Below, in pieces: positions 60,366 to 64,000 of a DNA stretch of 64,000 nt. The stretch comes from Theocolax elegans (lineage: Eukaryota; Arthropoda; Insecta; Hymenoptera; Cerocephalidae), in assembly GCA_026168455.1 (NCBI GenBank), contig CM047431.1, forward strand, positions 57,556,910 to 57,620,909. Reading direction: 5' to 3'. The notes below the pieces were generated by a model. That model made no database searches. It worked only from the letters and a program-made list of their open reading frames with translations, and had not been told where the DNA came from. Both the position numbers and the translations under genes were made by a program. Each line of letters opens with the position of its first letter. Within the stretch, counting starts at the first letter, position 1.

Positions 60366-62260
60366 GCAGTTTTTACTCTTTGGGGTTGAGTGTGGGACCC
60401 TCTGTGTCAAAGTCGGGAACATTACCGATTGCAACATCAACACTTTTCTCGTATCTTAATTTCTAATCGTCCTTATATGTTACACCCTGATTGAATAATG
60501 ACGAAACTTTATCAACATATATTTATTGCATTATATCGTTATTAATATCAATAAACTAATAATCGGTTTGTAATTAAAATTCGTAAATTTCTGTCGATTC
60601 AGATTTGTCAAAACGTTCGTTAGTCGTATAAAAGTTAACATCCTATAATTGAGAATCAGCTGTCACTTCGAAAGTTTCCATAAAATGTACTATGCTGTAT
60701 AGTAATTTTAGATAGAATGTTACAACCATTTTTTTGGAAGCCATGAAAAAACAAAGTATCTATTAATAATTGATGCAAGTCTGCAAAAGTCACAATGAAA
60801 AAAGATAACATTCGCTCTTTTACTTCGAGTTATTTAAATCACTCTTTGCTTACGAGTTACTATATAAATGACTCATTTACGAGTTATTTGTTAACACATT
60901 GAATCTAAAACGAGTGACCGTACTCTATTGAAAAGTGAAAAATCACTCTTCAGAATTTAGAGAGTAAAAGATTATTCTATCGTATAAGTTTCACGAAACT
61001 TATAAAACGTTACGTTTGATCTTTTAATTTCTTAAATTTGGACATATTCAGATTCGAGTGAAAAGCTTGTATTTATTTTTAAAAATAGTAAAATTATGCA
61101 AAAACTTTGGTACGATTTTGTTTAGATCCGAGATAAAGCCTTCTTTTTACAAAAAGTTCATTTTAGGATATATGAATATTAGGAATACTTTTATTAAAGT
61201 TTAATACAATTCTCTTTAGGCGTATAGATATCTTTATACTTCAACGTCGAGTAATGCGATTACCAATGAATTTCGATGTTATATTTTCCTATTTATAACC
61301 TTTTCATCTCTTTCGTTCTCTGTCACTTTCTTGTATTTATTTATTCATTTGTGTACATGTTTCATCTTTTGATGTAGACATATTTATATGGTGATGGAAC
61401 TATGTTTGGCTTTATTAATTATTTATCAAACAAAAAAATGATTTATCGCGATCGATTTTTATTGTTAATCACTTGTTTGTAATGCGTTGTGGCTTTAAGG
61501 ACCACTGAGTCTTTAGCCTTTTATAAATTTACTTATCTATTTTATCTAGTAAACTCAAAACTTTATATCAACTTAAGATAAGGTTTATGTTTGACAATAA
61601 TTTGCATCAATGCGTCCAACGAGATTATCCTCAAATTTGAAAAAATATTACTTAAACAATTATAAGTTTATATAAATTCAAAAGAATACTTTTGGTAAGA
61701 TGAAAAATAGTATTTTTAAATGTGAAAAATGAACACTAATAAACTACCACGCTCTTATTGTTTATCCCAATAAGATATAAATTCAGGTTATAAAATTGAA
61801 ATTGTTCTTAATAACCAAAATTTAATATTGTGGCGTAAACAATAAAATAGTTAGTAGAAAATATTATTTTAACCTTACCCAAGACATTATTTTAATTTTA
61901 TCTAAACTTTATACAAATGTTTAATTAATATTTTTTGGGTGTAAAAGTCTTGTTAGGTTGATATCAACTTTCGACAAACGAAACTTTCTATAATCTTCAG
62001 GTAAACATACACTTTTTACGCTGGTGCCCTTAAAATTTTCGAAAATTTTACAGTGTACAAGCTTGTATTCGTAGCTGCTCCCCCCTTTTTCCCTTCTCAC
62101 GATGCATGACCCTCAATTTTCCCACAACGTTCGATAGAACGTATTGACAATATTTTTTTTACCATTTCTTTTTTTCCAAATGTTTCTGTTATATGTATAC
62201 ATATTATTATTATTATTACTATATTATGCCGTAACAGATATATTTTTACCATAATAGCAG
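60366..62260. other. AT-rich non-coding stretch upstream of the coding exon
   Basis: More ACTCTTT/ACGAGTTA words occur at 60370-60385 and 60825-60970, outside the hairpin. The last part (62085-62190) is pyrimidine-rich. No other feature seen; probably intron or upstream DNA of the gene at 62.3 kb. Confidence 0.5.
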
Positions 62261-63323
62261 TACCATATTATTCGGTGGAAACTAACGAGGAACATTATTC
62301 CAGATGTCCTGACAACGGGCCCCGGGCCACCAGGATGCCGACAGACGACGACTATGGCCGAAGAGAACGTCTCCTGTTACACCAGCACCCGAGCGGCCAA
62401 TACGGCCAATCGTCCTCACCCCTCCCCGGAGCAGCTGCTGGAACGAACGATTATCAGCAGCAGCAGCAGCAGCAGCACCAACACCAACACCAACACCAAC
62501 ACCAGCAACAACAACAGCAGCAGCAGCAGCAGCAGCAATCTCAATCGAACGACTCGCGTCAATCCAACGCGGATCATCGTTACTCCGGTTACCCCACCCT
62601 GGCCGAGCGGAATCACTCGCACCATGCGAAACACAGCGAATACGCGAACGTGGCGAATACGTCACCGGGCAACCCATTCGCGACCGAGAGCTTCCCGTCA
62701 CCCCCGTCCCCGGCACCCGCGAGTGACCGTTTCGTACCACCACCACCACTCTCACCCGGAACGACCGAGGACTACGCGTCGACCGGTTACTCCGGTGGAG
62801 ATCGCGCGGTTCCGGCAACTTCGACGGCACCCGAGTCAAATTCACCCGGTGGATCGAGGTACGGATTGGTCACGAGCTCACCGATCCACGCACCGGTGCC
62901 CGAGAGGTTCGCCGGGAAATCTGGGGATCGCGGATTCCCAAAGGACTCGCCGCTTCACGACAGGTACCAGCACGATCGGTTCGCGTGTGCTGCTGCTGAA
63001 AGGTACCTCGCGAGCTCGCCCAATCCGGAAGCTGCCCACCACAGGTATTCGTCGAGCGAAAGGATTTTGGCTCCGAACGGGGACTCGGGGATCAGAAAGT
63101 ATTCGACTGACAGGAGCTCGCCCGCACCTGCTGAGTTCACCGGGAGGTTCCAGGCTTATCACGATCCAATCGAGGCTTCGAGGTACGCTGGCCCAACCGA
63201 TCGGTTCTCGGAGTTGGGGATGCAAAAGTATGCTCAGAGTCGACCGATCGATAGGTTCACTACGGGTGCTGAACGGTATTTGTTGGGAGCGGATACTCGA
63301 CAGTCTGCTGCTGAGATAACCAG
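62261..63323 (+). CDS. Coding exon of an unidentified Gln/His-rich protein with Asp/Glu-Arg-Tyr/Phe repeats (gene incomplete)
   Basis: The only host exon I trust. The frame is open from well before 62275. The first in-frame ATG is at 62335 (GGATGCCGACAGACGACGAC), giving MPTDDDYGRRER; an upstream spliced start is possible, with acceptor candidates CAG ending at 62260, 62304 and 62333. A 28-residue Gln/His tract (62455-62538) comes first, then Ser/Pro-rich sequence with PPPPLSP, then a C-terminal half with repeated DRF, ERF, DRY, ERY and HRY motifs spaced 8-25 residues apart. There is no membrane segment, signal peptide or folded domain. The exon ends at ACCAG|GTGACT (donor GT at 63324-63325), so the TGA at 63325-63327 is probably intronic. 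GC content is far above the surroundings, as expected of insect exons. Disordered Gln-rich sequence is common in transcription regulators, but I cannot name the gene. Confidence 0.85.
62455..62538 (+). repeat. CAG/CACCAA coding repeat (poly-Gln with His-Gln)
   Basis: Seven Gln codons (all CAG), then CACCAA hexamers giving five His alternating with Gln, then twelve Gln by CAG and CAA. Such tracts vary in length between individuals and species. Confidence 0.92.
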
Positions 63324-63329
63324 GTGACT
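63322..63329 (+). other. Splice donor of the coding exon
   Basis: CAG|GTGACT: the exon would end at 63323 after the second base of an Arg codon (phase 2). A match to the AG|GTRAGT consensus except for one intron base. Confidence 0.65.
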
Positions 63330-63765
63330 ATTCCTATCTTATTCCAATTATTTTCTCTTCTTTATCTACTACCGGTCAAAAGTATATGTTATACGGATCT
63401 TTCTCTCCACAAGAAATTTGGTCAAAATTATGCTGTATAAAATTTAAACGAATTAATAAAGCGTTACATTTTTAAAAGAGCTTCCAATTTCATTGTATGA
63501 AATTTTAATACGATATTGATAAATTATTAAATAATGTAATGAACGTACGGTTCTTTGAAAATATTTATAATTATTAATGTATTGCAATATATTTTGTATA
63601 TAAGCGCATCCTGAAGCAATGTTATACAAAATCAGAAATAAGCACAGTACCAGGAAGCTACGTGTTAATATCAATTATTTCGTTGCAAAGGATAAGAATT
63701 AAATAATTTTTCACGTAAATGTACATACTATATATTGTAATATTAATAATTGAATATGTTATAAT

Positions 63766-63805
<40 letters not shown>

Positions 63806-64000
63806 GTTTAATTTTGATATTAACCAAAAAAGCTTTTACTTAATTAACACGTTAACTGTAAATAATGGCTAAATTTCTCTCTAGCAAGGTAATTTTAATT
63901 TTTTTGAGTTTACCTTTTGTTTTCGAAGTTAAATAAAAATTCACAAATATACTGTAATGGCAGGCCAATCGAAATATTTTTAAATTACCTTTTGAATTAC
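63324..64000. other. Probable intron with TA microsatellite
   Basis: AT content rises abruptly after the donor. A TA repeat is at 63769-63800. No other exon before the window ends. Confidence 0.6.
63769..63800. repeat. TA microsatellite
   Basis: Sixteen TA units. Confidence 0.92.

Noticed and set aside
1..64000. CRISPR array, bacterial operons or prophage
   Set aside because: No regularly spaced identical repeats with unique spacers, no dense gene packing; the sequence is clearly eukaryotic.

Overview
The window is eukaryotic and most likely from an insect. It is strongly AT-rich, non-coding DNA with long TA, GA and CA microsatellites, short GC-richer islands, many small DNA-transposon remnants and one GC-rich coding exon that ends at a GT splice donor. 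A hymenopteran is my best guess from the composition, but no sequence here proves it. No bacterial-type gene, CRISPR array or operon is present, and almost all short open frames are chance frames.

Layout. From 1 to about 14.7 kb the DNA is non-coding and hosts several mobile elements: a 1.36 kb element with TA-flanked inverted ends and a dense TTAGTGA/TCACTAA array (1014-2373), two members of a roughly 129 bp MITE family (3063-3191 and 3302-3425), a 5S-rRNA-derived SINE with an 18 bp target duplication (6812-7230), and a hAT-like element (9573-10723) that carries a nested copy of the 129 bp MITE. From 14.66 to 18.07 kb lies a foldback hairpin, most of it included in a 1.64 kb direct tandem duplication. 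A TA-flanked MITE sits at 19719-20056. A tRNA-like sequence (24827-24900) precedes a second direct tandem duplication of about 1.07 kb (25375-27510). The copies of both duplications differ mostly by one-base indels, which points to assembly error as a possible cause. A third complete-ended 129 bp family MITE, the fourth family member, is at 28982-29108. A 0.66 kb foldback (32311-32968) and an inverted-repeat element (34177-34575) follow.

The best-defined element is a 7.7 kb Ty1/copia retrotransposon on the minus strand (34605-42306). It has two apparently identical 254 bp LTRs, a GGAAC target duplication, a polypurine tract, and a primer site that matches the internal part of initiator tRNA-Met, as in Drosophila copia. 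Its Gag-protease-integrase-RT-RNaseH coding capacity is complete apart from a single frame change in the reverse transcriptase region.

From 42.3 to 62.2 kb the DNA is again non-coding, with two more inverted-repeat elements (54401-54632 and 59828-60365) and a GC-rich block ending in a good splice donor (about 55480-55979), which may be a 5' untranslated exon. The only credible host coding exon is at about 62261-63323 on the plus strand. It encodes a disordered Gln/His-rich protein with repeated Asp/Glu-Arg-Tyr/Phe motifs, and the gene continues downstream beyond the window. The most plausible reading is the 5' part of one large insect gene plus its transposon-filled upstream or intronic DNA.
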